64,000 nt of DNA from Actinomycetes bacterium (GCA_031272275.1 JAISUC010000008.1:1-64000); one strand, 5' to 3'. Positions 51,021 through 61,689 are shown, numbered from the stretch's first letter. Made by a program: numbers and translations. Notes: generated by a model not told the origin, from the letters alone.

Positions 51021-51446
51021 ATGCCTGAAACACTCACCGCAAACGTCAGCCTGACCTTTTATGTCATCTGGGGCGGCATTCTGTTGATCGAGTTGCTGGC
51101 GCTGGCGATGTGCATCGACTCGATCCGTCCCGCACGGCGCAGCATCAAAGAACAGCACGGGGTACCGGTCGGCAGCCTGTTGACCTACACCATGTTCGGC
51201 GGCGTGTATTTCATCGTCGCCCTGCTGGGGTATCTGGACCAGTTGCTGGGATTGCTGCCCGATAACTACTGCGCGATGGCGGCGGTCGCGCTGAGCCCCA
51301 TCGTGGCGCTGGTCGAGCTGATCTACCTGTGGTTCGTCGTACTGAAAGGACGCGCCGCCCGCCGCACAAAGCCGGCAGATGAAACTGAATCGAACGAAAG
51401 CAACTCAAGCGAACAGGGGGAACACCATGGCGACACCGATCGCTGA
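51021..51446 (+). CDS. Unrecognised three-helix membrane protein between purQ and purL
   Basis: A 141-residue protein with membrane helices at about 8-30, 51-72 and 80-105, then an acidic hydrophilic tail (ESNESNSSEQGEHHGD). Its 3' end overlaps the start of purL by 20 nt, so purL translation is likely coupled to it. No family recognised. It is the second membrane protein embedded in this cluster. Confidence 0.7.
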   Translation: MPETLTANVSLTFYVIWGGILLIELLALAMCIDSIRPARRSIKEQHGVPVGSLLTYTMFGGVYFIVALLGYLDQLLGLLPDNYCAMAAVALSPIVALVELIYLWFVVLKGRAARRTKPADETESNESNSSEQGEHHGDTDR

Positions 51447-53712
51447 CCTGGGTGCCGACAAAGGCCCCGTCCTGGCAGTCGAGCTGGGCCTGCGACCTGA
51501 CGAATACGAACACATCACGCAGATTCTGGGACGCACTCCCACGATTTGCGAGCTGTATATGTATTCGCTGATGTGGTCGGAACATTGCAGCTACAAGCAT
51601 TCGAAAAAGTACCTGCGCCTGTTTCCGACGACCGGTCCGCACGTGCTGCAGGGGCCGGGCGAAAACGCCGGCGTGATCAGCGTGGGTGACGGCTGGGCGG
51701 TTGCGTTCAAAATGGAAACCCACAACCACCCCAGCGCCATCGAGCCCTACGAGGGCGCAGCCACCGGAATCGGGGGCATCATCCGCGACATATTTACCAT
51801 GGGAGCGCGTCCCATCGCCTGTGTTGACAGCTTGCGATTCGGTACTTTGGACAAGCCGCGCCAGCGCTATTTGTTCGAGGGCGCGGTTGCCGGCATCGGC
51901 GGCTATGGCAACTGTATCGGCGTGCCGACCGTGGCAGGCGAGGTCTATTTCGAGCCGGCCTACGAAGGCAACTGCATCATCGGTGCGATGTCGATAGGAC
52001 TGCTGCGCGAGGAAAACCTGACGCGCGCGACGGCATCGGGCGTGGGCAACCAACTGGTGTTGATCGGCTCGACCACCGGGCGCGACGGCATCGGTGGGGC
52101 GAGCGTGCTGGCCAGCCAAGAGTTCGACGAGGGTGCCGAAGCCAAGCGCCCCGCCGTGCAGGTGGGCGATCCCTTCGAGGAAAAGCTGCTGATCGAGGCC
52201 TGCCTGGAGCTGCTGGAAAGCGGCCTGTTGGTGGGACTGGGCGACCTGGGGGCCGCGGGTTTGACCAGCAGCGCCTCCGAAATGGCGTCGCGTGCGGGTG
52301 TGGGGTTGGACATCGACGTGGCAAAGGTCCCACGTCGCGAGCCGGGGATGCAGCCCTTTGAGATCATGGTCAGTGAATCGCAAGAGCGGATGCTCGCCTG
52401 CGTGGAACCCGAAAAGCTCGAGGCAGTACTTGCGGTCTGCGACAAGTGGGGGCTGCGTGCAACCGTGATCGGGCAGGTGACCGACACCGGGGACTTCGTG
52501 GTGCGCGACGGGGATGCGTTGGTGGGCTGCATGCCTGCGCTGTCACTGGCGGATGACGCACCGGAATACGATGTTCCTTTCTCGAAACCGGCGTATATCG
52601 AGCGTCTGGCGGCAGAGTCGATTCCCGATGATGCGCTGCCCCAAGATCCGGGCGAGTTGAACGAGGTCATGAAACGTATGCTGGGCAGTCACAATATCTG
52701 TTCGCGTGCGTGGATCTACGAACAGTATGACCACCAAGTGATGGACAACACGGTCGTGAAACCGGGGGGCGACGCGGCGGTGCTGCGCATCGGGCTGACC
52801 GGGCGCGGTGCCCGCAGTGGCAGTGGCGACAGTGGTGGCCGCACGGTGACCGATCGCGGCATTGCGGTATCGAGTGACTGTAACGGGCGGTATTGCTATC
52901 TGAACCCCTACCGCGGCGCACAGATCGCGCTGGCGGAGGCCGCACGTAACGTCAGCTGTGTCGGGGGCGAGCCTGCGGCGATCACCGACTGCTTGAGCTT
53001 CGGTTCGCCGGACAAGCCCGAAGTCTACTGGACTTTTGTCGAAGCGATCAAGGGGCTTTCGGACGGGTGTCGCAGTTTCGGCATTCCGGTGATCAGCGGA
53101 AACGTGAGCTTTTACAACGAATCGTTCGGTGAGCCCATTTATCCCACGCCCAAGGTCGGGCTGGTCGGTCTGGTTGAGCGCCTGGACCGGGTCTGCACGG
53201 CTGATTTCAAGGACGCGGGCGACACCATTATCCTGTTGGGCCAGACCGAACACGAGCTGGGCGGCAGCGAATACCTGCGTCTGGAACACGACCGGGTGGC
53301 AGGAGAGATCCCCGCTCTGGATCTGGAACTGGAACGCGACGTCCAAGACACCGTGCGCGAACTGGTGCGCGCAGGTCTGCTGAAAAGCGCGCATGACTGT
53401 TCCGACGGCGGAGTCGCGGTCGCGCTGGCAGAATCTGCAATAGGCGGACGCGTCGGGTTCGAGGTCGCGCTGGATGACGATCTGCCGGCGGCGGTCAGCC
53501 TGTTCAGCGAAACGCAAAGCCGCGTGGTGGTCAGCTGTGACAGCGCGAACGTGGACGCGGTGTTGGACGCTGCGGCGGCACACGGCATTCCCTTTAGCGT
53601 GCTGGGAGACGTCGGCGGAAATCGCCTGGTGATACAGGATAAGCTGGATCTGGATCTGGATACGGCGGCAGACATTTATCACGGCGCGTTGGAACAGGCG
53701 GTGCACGGCTGA
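51427..53712 (+). CDS. purL: FGAM synthase subunit PurL (small type)
   Basis: A 761-residue PurL, the length expected when PurS and PurQ are separate. Motifs: MWSEHCSYKHS, KMETHNHPSAIEPYEGAATG, GVPTVAGEVYF, SCVGGEPAAITDCLSFG and SDGGVAVALAE. It makes FGAM from FGAR. ATG 51427 lies behind CAGGGGGAAC. The segment GRTPT near the N-terminus contains an exact dispersed motif (51528), but residues here resemble the family, so it may be chance. A Gly/Ser/Arg-rich insert (GRGARSGSGDSGGR) is present before RGIAVSSD. Confidence 0.95.
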   Translation: MATPIADLGADKGPVLAVELGLRPDEYEHITQILGRTPTICELYMYSLMWSEHCSYKHSKKYLRLFPTTGPHVLQGPGENAGVISVGDGWAVAFKMETHNHPSAIEPYEGAATGIGGIIRDIFTMGARPIACVDSLRFGTLDKPRQRYLFEGAVAGIGGYGNCIGVPTVAGEVYFEPAYEGNCIIGAMSIGLLREENLTRATASGVGNQLVLIGSTTGRDGIGGASVLASQEFDEGAEAKRPAVQVGDPFEEKLLIEACLELLESGLLVGLGDLGAAGLTSSASEMASRAGVGLDIDVAKVPRREPGMQPFEIMVSESQERMLACVEPEKLEAVLAVCDKWGLRATVIGQVTDTGDFVVRDGDALVGCMPALSLADDAPEYDVPFSKPAYIERLAAESIPDDALPQDPGELNEVMKRMLGSHNICSRAWIYEQYDHQVMDNTVVKPGGDAAVLRIGLTGRGARSGSGDSGGRTVTDRGIAVSSDCNGRYCYLNPYRGAQIALAEAARNVSCVGGEPAAITDCLSFGSPDKPEVYWTFVEAIKGLSDGCRSFGIPVISGNVSFYNESFGEPIYPTPKVGLVGLVERLDRVCTADFKDAGDTIILLGQTEHELGGSEYLRLEHDRVAGEIPALDLELERDVQDTVRELVRAGLLKSAHDCSDGGVAVALAESAIGGRVGFEVALDDDLPAAVSLFSETQSRVVVSCDSANVDAVLDAAAAHGIPFSVLGDVGGNRLVIQDKLDLDLDTAADIYHGALEQAVHG
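51528..51540 (+). repeat. GGGACGYRCTCCC match inside purL
   Basis: Exact GGGACGCACTCCC, in frame, at a position where PurL normally has a GR-x-P segment; possibly coincidental. Confidence 0.4.
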
Positions 53713-55154
53713 TGTGTGGTGTGATCGGAGTATTCGCACCGGGCGAAGACGTCGCCCGCATGTGCTATTTCGGGCTGCATGCGTTGCAGCACCGCGGGCA
53801 GGAAAGCGCCGGAATCGCCGTGGGCGACGGCTCGACGGTGACCGCCGTCAAGAACTTGGGGCTGGTCAGTCAGATTTTCCGCGAGAGCGATCTGAAGGCC
53901 ATGCCCGGCCAGGTTGCCATCGGGCACGCCCGCTATTCGACCACGGGCGGTTCCACCAGCTGGGAAAACGCCCAGCCGCACCTCAGCAGCATCGACCGGC
54001 AACTGATTGCGCTCGCGCATAACGGAAACCTGGTCAACACGGCGGCGTTGCGCGACGGTCTGATCGACGAAGGCGTGCGCCTGCGTTCGGACAGCGATTC
54101 CGAGGCGATCGCGGCTTTGGTGGGCGCATTCACCCAACAGACCAACCATATTCGCGACGGCATCGCGCGCACGATGGAGCTGATCCGCGGGGCATATGCC
54201 GTCGTGCTGATAACCGAAAACGCACTGTATGCCTTTCGCGATCCTCTGGGCATCCGCCCGCTGGTGCTGGGCGAGCTGGTCGAGGTCAGTGAGGGCGGAC
54301 GCAGCTGCTCGTTGGCTCCCGGACACGGCTGGGTCGTCGCCAGCGAAACCACGGGTCTGGATATCCTGGGTGCCCGGTTCGTCCGCGAGGTCGCGCCCGG
54401 CGAAATACTGCGCATCGACGCCCAGGGCTTGGCTTCGTGTAACGTCGCCGACGCGGCAGCCAAAGGCGAGGGAGTGCGTCCCGGCGCGTTGGCGCGCTGC
54501 ATTTTCGAATACGTGTACTTTGCGCGTCCCGACAGCGTGGTCGACGGTCGCAGCATGTATGAATGTCGCCACCGCATGGGCGAGCTGCTGGCACAGCACG
54601 CACCCGTGCGCGCCGATGTGGTCATCGGGGTTCCCGACAGCGGCACACCGGCCGCCATCGGATATGCGCGGGCGTCGGGCATTCCCTATGGGGACGGGCT
54701 TGCGAAAAACCGCTATGTGGGCCGCACCTTCATTCAGCCCGGACAGTCGCTCCGCCAGCGCGGTATCCGCCTGAAGCTGAACCCGATGAAACACGCCATC
54801 GAGGGTAAGCGGGTCGTCGTGGTCGACGACTCGATTGTCCGCGGCAACACGACGCGCGCGCTGGTGGGGATGCTTCGCGAGGCCGGTGCCACCGAGGTGC
54901 ACTTGCGCGTGACATCGCCGCCGGTTGCCTGGCCCTGTTTTCTGGGCATCGACACGCCGACGCGCACCGAGCTTATCGCCTCGCGCGCCGATGTCGAGGA
55001 AATCCGCGAACACGTCGGCGCCGACACGCTGGTGTACCTGCGCCGCGAGGACATGGTGGCGGCCACGAATCGCCCGGCTGACGAGTTCTGTTGTGCCTGC
55101 TTTGACGGAGACTATCCGCTGGATGTTTCCGCCAACCTGGCACAAATGGCATGA
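53712..55154 (+). CDS. purF: Amidophosphoribosyltransferase
   Basis: A 480-residue PurF with the processed-type N-terminal Cys (MCGVIGVF, Cys2 nucleophile), the NTN glutaminase motifs (HRGQESAGIA, GHARYSTTG, AHNGNLVN) and the PRPP motif VVVVDDSIVRGNTT. It starts purine synthesis from PRPP and glutamine. It overlaps the purL stop by one base. One exact dispersed motif (54470) is read as GEGVRPG in the linker between domains. Confidence 0.96.
   Translation: MCGVIGVFAPGEDVARMCYFGLHALQHRGQESAGIAVGDGSTVTAVKNLGLVSQIFRESDLKAMPGQVAIGHARYSTTGGSTSWENAQPHLSSIDRQLIALAHNGNLVNTAALRDGLIDEGVRLRSDSDSEAIAALVGAFTQQTNHIRDGIARTMELIRGAYAVVLITENALYAFRDPLGIRPLVLGELVEVSEGGRSCSLAPGHGWVVASETTGLDILGARFVREVAPGEILRIDAQGLASCNVADAAAKGEGVRPGALARCIFEYVYFARPDSVVDGRSMYECRHRMGELLAQHAPVRADVVIGVPDSGTPAAIGYARASGIPYGDGLAKNRYVGRTFIQPGQSLRQRGIRLKLNPMKHAIEGKRVVVVDDSIVRGNTTRALVGMLREAGATEVHLRVTSPPVAWPCFLGIDTPTRTELIASRADVEEIREHVGADTLVYLRREDMVAATNRPADEFCCACFDGDYPLDVSANLAQMA
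54470..54482 (-). repeat. GGGACGYRCTCCC motif inside purF
   Basis: Exact minus-strand GGGACGCACTCCC with the GGCGCG extension, in a surface/linker segment, in frame. Confidence 0.65.
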
Positions 55155-55168
55155 TGCGGTTTCACCGA

Positions 55169-55232
55169 TTGGCGCTGAAAGATGCTGCCAATAAAAAGCT
55201 TTACAGCTTTTTTTGGCCCACTTTCAGCTCGA
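55169..55232 (+). repeat. 64-bp direct repeat, copy 1 (hairpin/terminator)
   Basis: Identical to 55316-55379. Folds into a long hairpin: outer arms GCTGAAAG (55174) and CTTTCAGC (55221), inner CCAA-AAAAAGCT paired with AGCTTTTTTTGG. The inner T-run makes it a plausible purF terminator. Confidence 0.85.
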
Positions 55233-55248
55233 CCTTGACAACCCCGCC

Positions 55249-55284
55249 CGTCATTGCGAGGCGACGTAGTCGCCGCGGCAATCC
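55249..55284 (+). repeat. CGTCATTGCGAGG repeat unit between the two 64-bp copies
   Basis: Identical to 43990-44025. It sits between the two 64-bp direct repeats, so the whole looks like hairpin-repeat-hairpin. Confidence 0.8.
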
Positions 55285-55315
55285 ATAACGGGTTTGACCT
55301 TGACCTTGCTTGTGT

Positions 55316-55379
55316 TTGGCGCTGAAAGATGCTGCCAATAAAAAGCTTTACAGCTTTTTTTGGCCCACTTTCAGCTCGA
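55316..55379 (+). repeat. 64-bp direct repeat, copy 2
   Basis: Exact second copy, 74 nt before the purM ATG. If both hairpins terminate, purM-purN would depend on read-through or a promoter in the last 70 nt. Confidence 0.85.
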
Positions 55380-55452
55380 TTACTTGAAATGGACGGATAG
55401 GGATCAATCCCCCCTGATTGGCAGACATCGGCCGACTGAACGAAAGGATCGT

Positions 55453-56517
<1,065 letters not shown>

Positions 56518-56564
56518 CACCGCCGCATCACCACCGCGGTGGTGTCGCACAGAAAGGAGCCCCC

Positions 56565-57149
56565 GTGGCACAGCAGCTGAAAATCGCCGTGTTGATCAGC
56601 GGCAGCGGCAGCAACCTGCAGGCTATCATCGACGCGATTGCGGCAGGGACGTTGCATGCGACGATTCAGGTCGTGATCTCATCGCGTCCGGACGCTTATG
56701 GGTTGACGCGTGCTAAACAGGCCGGTATCCCGACGGTCGCCCTGTCGCATAAAAACTACCCGGATGCCGCCGCGTTCGACCGGGCACTGACGCACGAGCT
56801 GCTGCAATCCGGAGCCGAATGGGTCGTGATGGCAGGCTACATGCGCCTGTTGACTTCGCGCGTGCTGGATGCTTTCCCTAATCGCGTCCTGAACTTGCAC
56901 CCGGCGCTGCTGCCCGCGTTCAAGGGGGCACATGCCATCCGCGATGCGTTTGAAGCCGGGGTCGCAACCACCGGCGTCACCGTGCACATCGCCAACGAAG
57001 AATACGACTGCGGCCCCATCTTGGCGCAGCGCGAGGTTCCGATTCTGCCGGATGACACCCTGGAAGCGCTGGAAGAGCGCATCCACGCGACCGAACACGA
57101 ACTGTATCCGCAGGTCCTAGTACAGATCGCCGCCGGCCGGCTGCCCTGA
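56565..57149 (+). CDS. purN: Phosphoribosylglycinamide formyltransferase, folate-dependent
   Basis: A 194-residue PurN from GTG 56565 behind AAAGGAGC. Catalytic Asn-His-Asp set: NLHPALLPAF and the DCG of EEYDCGPILAQ. It uses 10-formyl-THF to make FGAR. Its stop overlaps the next ATG by one base (TGATG). Confidence 0.95.
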   Translation: MAQQLKIAVLISGSGSNLQAIIDAIAAGTLHATIQVVISSRPDAYGLTRAKQAGIPTVALSHKNYPDAAAFDRALTHELLQSGAEWVVMAGYMRLLTSRVLDAFPNRVLNLHPALLPAFKGAHAIRDAFEAGVATTGVTVHIANEEYDCGPILAQREVPILPDDTLEALEERIHATEHELYPQVLVQIAAGRLP

Positions 57150-58381
57150 TGTCCGCGCACGTACCGAAACCGGCACGCCGCCCGTACGGTCGGGTACGGG
57201 GGATTGCGGCGGTAGCCACGGTCGTCTCTCTGTTGGCGCTGACCCTGTTGATCGGCTGTCGCCCCGCCAAAGCACCGGTCATCGTCACCCCCCAATCGGA
57301 CGCATCAAACGCATCGGGCGCATCGAACGCGGCGACTGCGACCGCCGACGCTGCAGGAAGCGACGCGGCCGGGGACGCACTCCCCCAAACTGCCGACGCC
57401 GCGACGGACGGGTCGGGTGTTTCGACTGCGACGCCGGATGTGCGTATCGTCTGTGTGGGTGATATGACCTTCAGCCGCAGCGGGGCGCGTTCGATGGGCG
57501 ACCCCGATGACTTGCTGGCGGCCGTCCGGAAACGTCTGGCGGATGCCGACATCACCTATGGGAATCTGGAGACGCCACTGTCGTCGCGCGGAAAGCCTGC
57601 CGACAAGCAATACACCTTCCGCGGACCGATCTCGGCTGCCGCGGCACTTGCGCGTGCGGGGTTTGACGTGGTCTCGGTCGCGAACAATCACAGCCTGGAT
57701 TACGGACGGACGGCTTTTGCCGATACCATTGACGCGCTGGAAGACGCCGGCGTGACCCCGGTGGGTGGCGGGGCGGACCGCGACGCCGCTTGGGCTCCGG
57801 TGATCGTTAAAGCAAACGGGGCGCGGGTGGCGTTTCTGGCCTTCAGCGAAATCACACCGGTTGATTTTGCGGCGACATCGACACGCAGCGGCTGTGCCTA
57901 TACCCAGGACTTCGCGGCGGTGCGCTCGGCCGTGAAAGCGGCGGCGCAGACGGCCGATTACACGGTGGTCGCTATGCACTGGGGCATCGAAAACAACTAC
58001 ACGCCGACGGCGCGCCAGGTAAAGGAAGGCCGCGCGTTGATCAAGGCGGGTGCAGACGCCGTGTTGGCAAGCCACCCCCATGTGTTGCAGGGCGTGGAGT
58101 TTTACCGCGACGGTTTGATTGCCTATTCGATGGGGAACTTTGTGTTCAGTCCCGGTGCCGCGTCCGGGCGCGACAGTGCGATATTGCACCTGACCTTGAC
58201 GGCGGACGGGGTGGATGCGGTCAGCGCCACGCCGGTGCATCTGGACACATTTGCACCGAAACCGCAAAAGGGTGCGTCAGGCAAGCGCGTTTTGAAGATC
58301 CTGAAAAAGGGCTCGGTTGCGCGCGGCACGCAGGTGTCGATCAACGATGCCGGCTCACGCGCCACGTTCAAGCCGAAATAG
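57149..58381 (+). CDS. CapA-family lipoprotein (putative poly-gamma-glutamate/metallophosphatase-like)
   Basis: A 410-residue protein with a lipoprotein signal ending LLIGC (Cys37), a variable Ala/Ser/Asp linker holding an exact dispersed motif (GDALPQ, 57372), then a PGA_cap/metallophosphatase domain: VCVGDMTFSRSG, YGNLETPLSSRG, SVANNHSLDYG, VVAMHWG and LASHPHVLQG. These give a likely dinuclear metal site facing outside. Translationally coupled to purN. Substrate unknown; a cell-envelope role is likely. Confidence 0.88.
   Translation: MSAHVPKPARRPYGRVRGIAAVATVVSLLALTLLIGCRPAKAPVIVTPQSDASNASGASNAATATADAAGSDAAGDALPQTADAATDGSGVSTATPDVRIVCVGDMTFSRSGARSMGDPDDLLAAVRKRLADADITYGNLETPLSSRGKPADKQYTFRGPISAAAALARAGFDVVSVANNHSLDYGRTAFADTIDALEDAGVTPVGGGADRDAAWAPVIVKANGARVAFLAFSEITPVDFAATSTRSGCAYTQDFAAVRSAVKAAAQTADYTVVAMHWGIENNYTPTARQVKEGRALIKAGADAVLASHPHVLQGVEFYRDGLIAYSMGNFVFSPGAASGRDSAILHLTLTADGVDAVSATPVHLDTFAPKPQKGASGKRVLKILKKGSVARGTQVSINDAGSRATFKPK
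57372..57384 (+). repeat. GGGACGYRCTCCC motif inside the CapA-like gene
   Basis: Exact GGGACGCACTCCC with CC, in frame, in the low-complexity linker after the lipobox. Confidence 0.65.
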
Positions 58382-58400
58382 CGTCGGGTTCGCATAATTC

Positions 58401-58435
58401 GTCCTATACATTGACGAGGTTCGGGACGTGCTCCC
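58401..58435. promoter_or_regulatory. TGTATAGGAC plus repeat motif upstream of the MacB-type ABC operon
   Basis: GTCCTATACA (58401-58410, reverse of TGTATAGGAC) lies 12 nt before an exact GGGACGTGCTCCC (58423-58435). The same combination, GTATAGGATACA then motif, occurs at 13993-14023. It is 41 nt before the ATPase gene. Confidence 0.45.
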
Positions 58436-58475
58436 TCTGATGGACGGACTGCATGATGTGCGACAATAATGCCCT

Positions 58476-59213
58476 ATGGGAGCCATCCGCAACATACGCA
58501 CCGTCGACCCGCTGATTCGGTTGAGAAACGTCGTCAAAACCTACACCAAGGGCGCGGTTCCGTTCACGGCTTTGCATGACGTGACGTTGGACGTGTATCC
58601 GGGCGAATTCGTGGGGCTGATCGGGAAATCGGGCAGCGGCAAGACCACGCTGATCAATATGATTACCGGCATCGACCATTTGACCTCGGGCGAGATCTGG
58701 GTGCAGGATACGCCGATTCATACGCTGAATGAAAACCAGATGGCGATTTGGCGCGGGCGTACCATCGGGGTCGTCTTTCAGTTTTTCCAATTGCTGCCGA
58801 CGCTGACCTGCATCGAAAACGTGATGCTGCCGATGGATTTCTGCAAGGTCCACGCGCCGACCGAACGCGCCGATTATGCGCTGAACTATCTGGAGGAAGT
58901 CGAGATGGCCGAACACGCGCACAAGCTTCCCAGTGCGCTGTCGGGCGGACAGCAACAGCGCGTGGCCATCGCGCGCGCACTGGCAAACGACCCGCCGCTG
59001 ATTGTCGCTGACGAGCCCACCGGAAACTTGGATAGCAAGACGGCCGACGCCGTGTTCACCCTGTTCGAGCGGCTGGTACACCAGGAACACAAGACCATCG
59101 TGATGGTGACGCACGACAAGGACCTGGCGGCGCGCGTGACGCGGTCGCTGACGGTGTCAGACGGCGTGATTTCCAACGACTCGCTGTACGCTGACGTCGA
59201 CGTTACGGGGTGA
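58476..59213 (+). CDS. ABC transporter ATP-binding protein, MacB/LolD type
   Basis: A 245-residue ATPase: Walker [22 protein letters not shown]-loop, [15 protein letters not shown] signature and [11 protein letters not shown]alker B, the last typical of the LolD/MacB/FtsE group. It works with the FtsX-like protein encoded 7 nt later as a mechanotransducing export or envelope machine. The ribosome site is weak; leader short. Confidence 0.92.
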   Translation: MGAIRNIRTVDPLIRLRNVVKTYTKGAVPFTALHDVTLDVYPGEFVGLIGKSGSGKTTLINMITGIDHLTSGEIWVQDTPIHTLNENQMAIWRGRTIGVVFQFFQLLPTLTCIENVMLPMDFCKVHAPTERADYALNYLEEVEMAEHAHKLPSALSGGQQQRVAIARALANDPPLIVADEPTGNLDSKTADAVFTLFERLVHQEHKTIVMVTHDKDLAARVTRSLTVSDGVISNDSLYADVDVTG

Positions 59214-59220
59214 GCTGACG

Positions 59221-61689
59221 GTGGTGCTGCCCCCGCGCGTACGCAAGATCTTTCGCGATTTGGGGACGAATTATTCCCGGACCTTGCTGGTGGTCGCATC
59301 CATCGCCGTCGGTATTTTGGCGATTGCCGCAACCCTGGGCGGACGCCAGGTCTTGTTGCGGGAATTCGATCGCGATTTCGCGCAGTCACAGCGCGCGGAC
59401 ATCACCTATACGGTCAGTGACTGTTCGCCCCAGGTGGTACGCCGCATCACCGCACGTCCCCAGGTCGCCTCCGCAGTGGGGGTGCGCATCTTTGACGCGA
59501 GTTATATGGTGGTTCCTGACGATATGGATGACGCCACCGCGCTGCGGGAACTGTCCGATGCCGGTGGGGACACGGTGTCGCTGAGCATCGCTGCGCTGGA
59601 TGCGGCCGATTTCGACAGTGCGGAGGTCAGCCATCTGAACCGGCTGGACACACAGGTTTGGCCACCCGGGTCGGACGACATCATCATCGAGGCCAGTGCC
59701 ACGCAAGAATATCCGCTGGCGGTCGGGGACCGCCTGTTGGTTGATACCGGCAGCGGCAAGCGCGTCATGCGCATCAGCGGATTCGTGCACGACATTAATG
59801 CCATCCCCACGATGTTTTTCGAGGAAGTCACTGCCTATGTCAGCCGCGATGCCCTGGCGGGACTGGGCCAGGCCGATGCGATCAACACCATACGCGTGAA
59901 CACGACCGGCAGCCGTACCCGCGCGCAAAACGCGCGCATCGCAGATGCGATTCAGGATCAGGTTCTGGACGCCCAAGGCATCACGGTCACGCGCATGGAG
60001 GTGCCCGAGCCCGACTATCATTTCTTTGGCAATCTGTTTGCCGCGGTCAGCGTGTTGTTGCTGGTTATGGCATTTATGGCGCTGGCCTTGTCCGGGTTTT
60101 TGGTGGTCACCACGGTCAGTGCCATCCTGGTCCAGCAGACCAAACAAATCGGCATCATGAAAGCCGTGGGCGCCCGACGCGGGCAAATCGCGGGGCTGTA
60201 TCTGGGCTTGGTGTTGTGCTATGGCGCGCTGGCGGTGATCATCGGATACCCCGTCGGCATCGGGTTCGGAAACTGGTTCATCGATTACGCAGGCGGAATC
60301 CTGAATTTTCAGATCAGCGATTACACCTTTCCGTTCTGGGTAACCGCCACCCTGTTCGGTGTCGGTTTGTTGCTGCCGGCGCTGGCGGCACTGATTCCCA
60401 TCATCCAGGGAATTCGTCGACCGATTGTCGACGCGTTCAACCCCGAGGTCGCAGGCGTCACGTTCGGGGGTGGTGTGATCGACCGGCTGTTGGGTCGCAT
60501 TCGCATGTTGCCGCGACCGACGGCGCTGGCGCTGCGCTCGACATTCGCGCACAAGGGACGGCTGATCATGACGCTGATAACCCTGATGTTGGCGTCGGCC
60601 ACCGTCATGGCGGTGTTTTCGGTGGGAACCAGCCTGAACCGGACGGTGGATAACGTCGGCGGCTGGTGGCGCTATGACGCGCAGGTCATCTTGACCCGCG
60701 TGGCGTCCCAGCGGGAACTGGAACGTCTGGCAGGCGGTATTTCCGGGGTGGAGTACGCCGAAACCTGGTTGGACGGCAGGGTCACGATACAGCGTCCTGA
60801 CGGCACCAAGAACGATTCGTTCTGGACCATCGGTATTCCCGGGGATACCCATATCATGCATTTCGAGTTTGTCGAGGGGCGCGCGCCGGCTGCGGGCGAG
60901 GAAGCCGTGCTGGTGACGACCGATCTGGCCAGCGCCGAGGACTTTTTGCAGGTCGGATCGACCGTGACGCTGACCGTGAACGGACAGGATGTCCAGCGCC
61001 CCGTGGTCGGAATCGTGACGGGCAGCCTGCAGGGTGCGACACTGTACATGGAACGTGACGATTTGGCAAATCTGTCCGGGGTTCCCGGTAACGCGACCCG
61101 CGTGCTGGTTCAGGGGACGGACGGGGCGGTCCGGCGCGATACCTTGGCGGAAATAAAACAGCGCACCGACCTGCAAACCCGCTTGGCGCGCCAGCTGGAA
61201 ACGCGACTGGAGGACAAGCATATCCCCGTTTCATCCACGCAAACCGCCGTCGAACAGCTGGAGCTGACCGGCAGCCAGCTGGGCATTCTGACCACGATAC
61301 TGACCATCATGTCGGCGGCACTGGGTCTGGTTGGAATTATCGGCCTGTCCGGTTCGATGACGCTTTCCGTGATTGAAAACACGCGCGAAATCGGTATTAT
61401 GCGATCAGTCGGGGCGGGTCATGCCTCGATTTTCGGGATCTATATTACGCAGGGGCTGGTGGTCGGGACGCTTTCCTGGGCGGCCGGTGCCGTGCTGTCC
61501 TGGCCGCTGTCATGGGGGCTGATGCAGGCGCTGATTACTTCACTGGATATGAAGCTGGCGTATTCGTATTCGACGTCGGGCGTGTTTTTCACACTGGGAA
61601 TCGTGTGGCTGATCAGCGTGGTGGGGTCGCTGTTGCCGGCGTGGAGGGCGGCGCAGGTGTCTATTCGCGATGCAATTAGCTATGAGTGA
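59221..61689 (+). CDS. FtsX-like ABC permease with two MacB-type halves
   Basis: An 822-residue permease: one N-terminal helix, a large extracellular MacB-PCD-type domain (about 45-260), three helices near 270-395 (FtsX domain 1), another helix near 440-465 with a second extracellular domain, and three C-terminal helices (FtsX domain 2, ending SIRDAISYE). Such long double-FtsX proteins pair with LolD-type ATPases for export of lipoproteins, lipids or peptides. GTG 59221 is 7 nt after the ATPase stop. Substrate unknown. Confidence 0.9.
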   Translation: MVLPPRVRKIFRDLGTNYSRTLLVVASIAVGILAIAATLGGRQVLLREFDRDFAQSQRADITYTVSDCSPQVVRRITARPQVASAVGVRIFDASYMVVPDDMDDATALRELSDAGGDTVSLSIAALDAADFDSAEVSHLNRLDTQVWPPGSDDIIIEASATQEYPLAVGDRLLVDTGSGKRVMRISGFVHDINAIPTMFFEEVTAYVSRDALAGLGQADAINTIRVNTTGSRTRAQNARIADAIQDQVLDAQGITVTRMEVPEPDYHFFGNLFAAVSVLLLVMAFMALALSGFLVVTTVSAILVQQTKQIGIMKAVGARRGQIAGLYLGLVLCYGALAVIIGYPVGIGFGNWFIDYAGGILNFQISDYTFPFWVTATLFGVGLLLPALAALIPIIQGIRRPIVDAFNPEVAGVTFGGGVIDRLLGRIRMLPRPTALALRSTFAHKGRLIMTLITLMLASATVMAVFSVGTSLNRTVDNVGGWWRYDAQVILTRVASQRELERLAGGISGVEYAETWLDGRVTIQRPDGTKNDSFWTIGIPGDTHIMHFEFVEGRAPAAGEEAVLVTTDLASAEDFLQVGSTVTLTVNGQDVQRPVVGIVTGSLQGATLYMERDDLANLSGVPGNATRVLVQGTDGAVRRDTLAEIKQRTDLQTRLARQLETRLEDKHIPVSSTQTAVEQLELTGSQLGILTTILTIMSAALGLVGIIGLSGSMTLSVIENTREIGIMRSVGAGHASIFGIYITQGLVVGTLSWAAGAVLSWPLSWGLMQALITSLDMKLAYSYSTSGVFFTLGIVWLISVVGSLLPAWRAAQVSIRDAISYE

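Noticed and set aside
59386..61221. 611-codon open frame antisense to the FtsX-like permease
   Set aside because: Gln/Arg/Asp-rich shadow without hydrophobic or motif structure.
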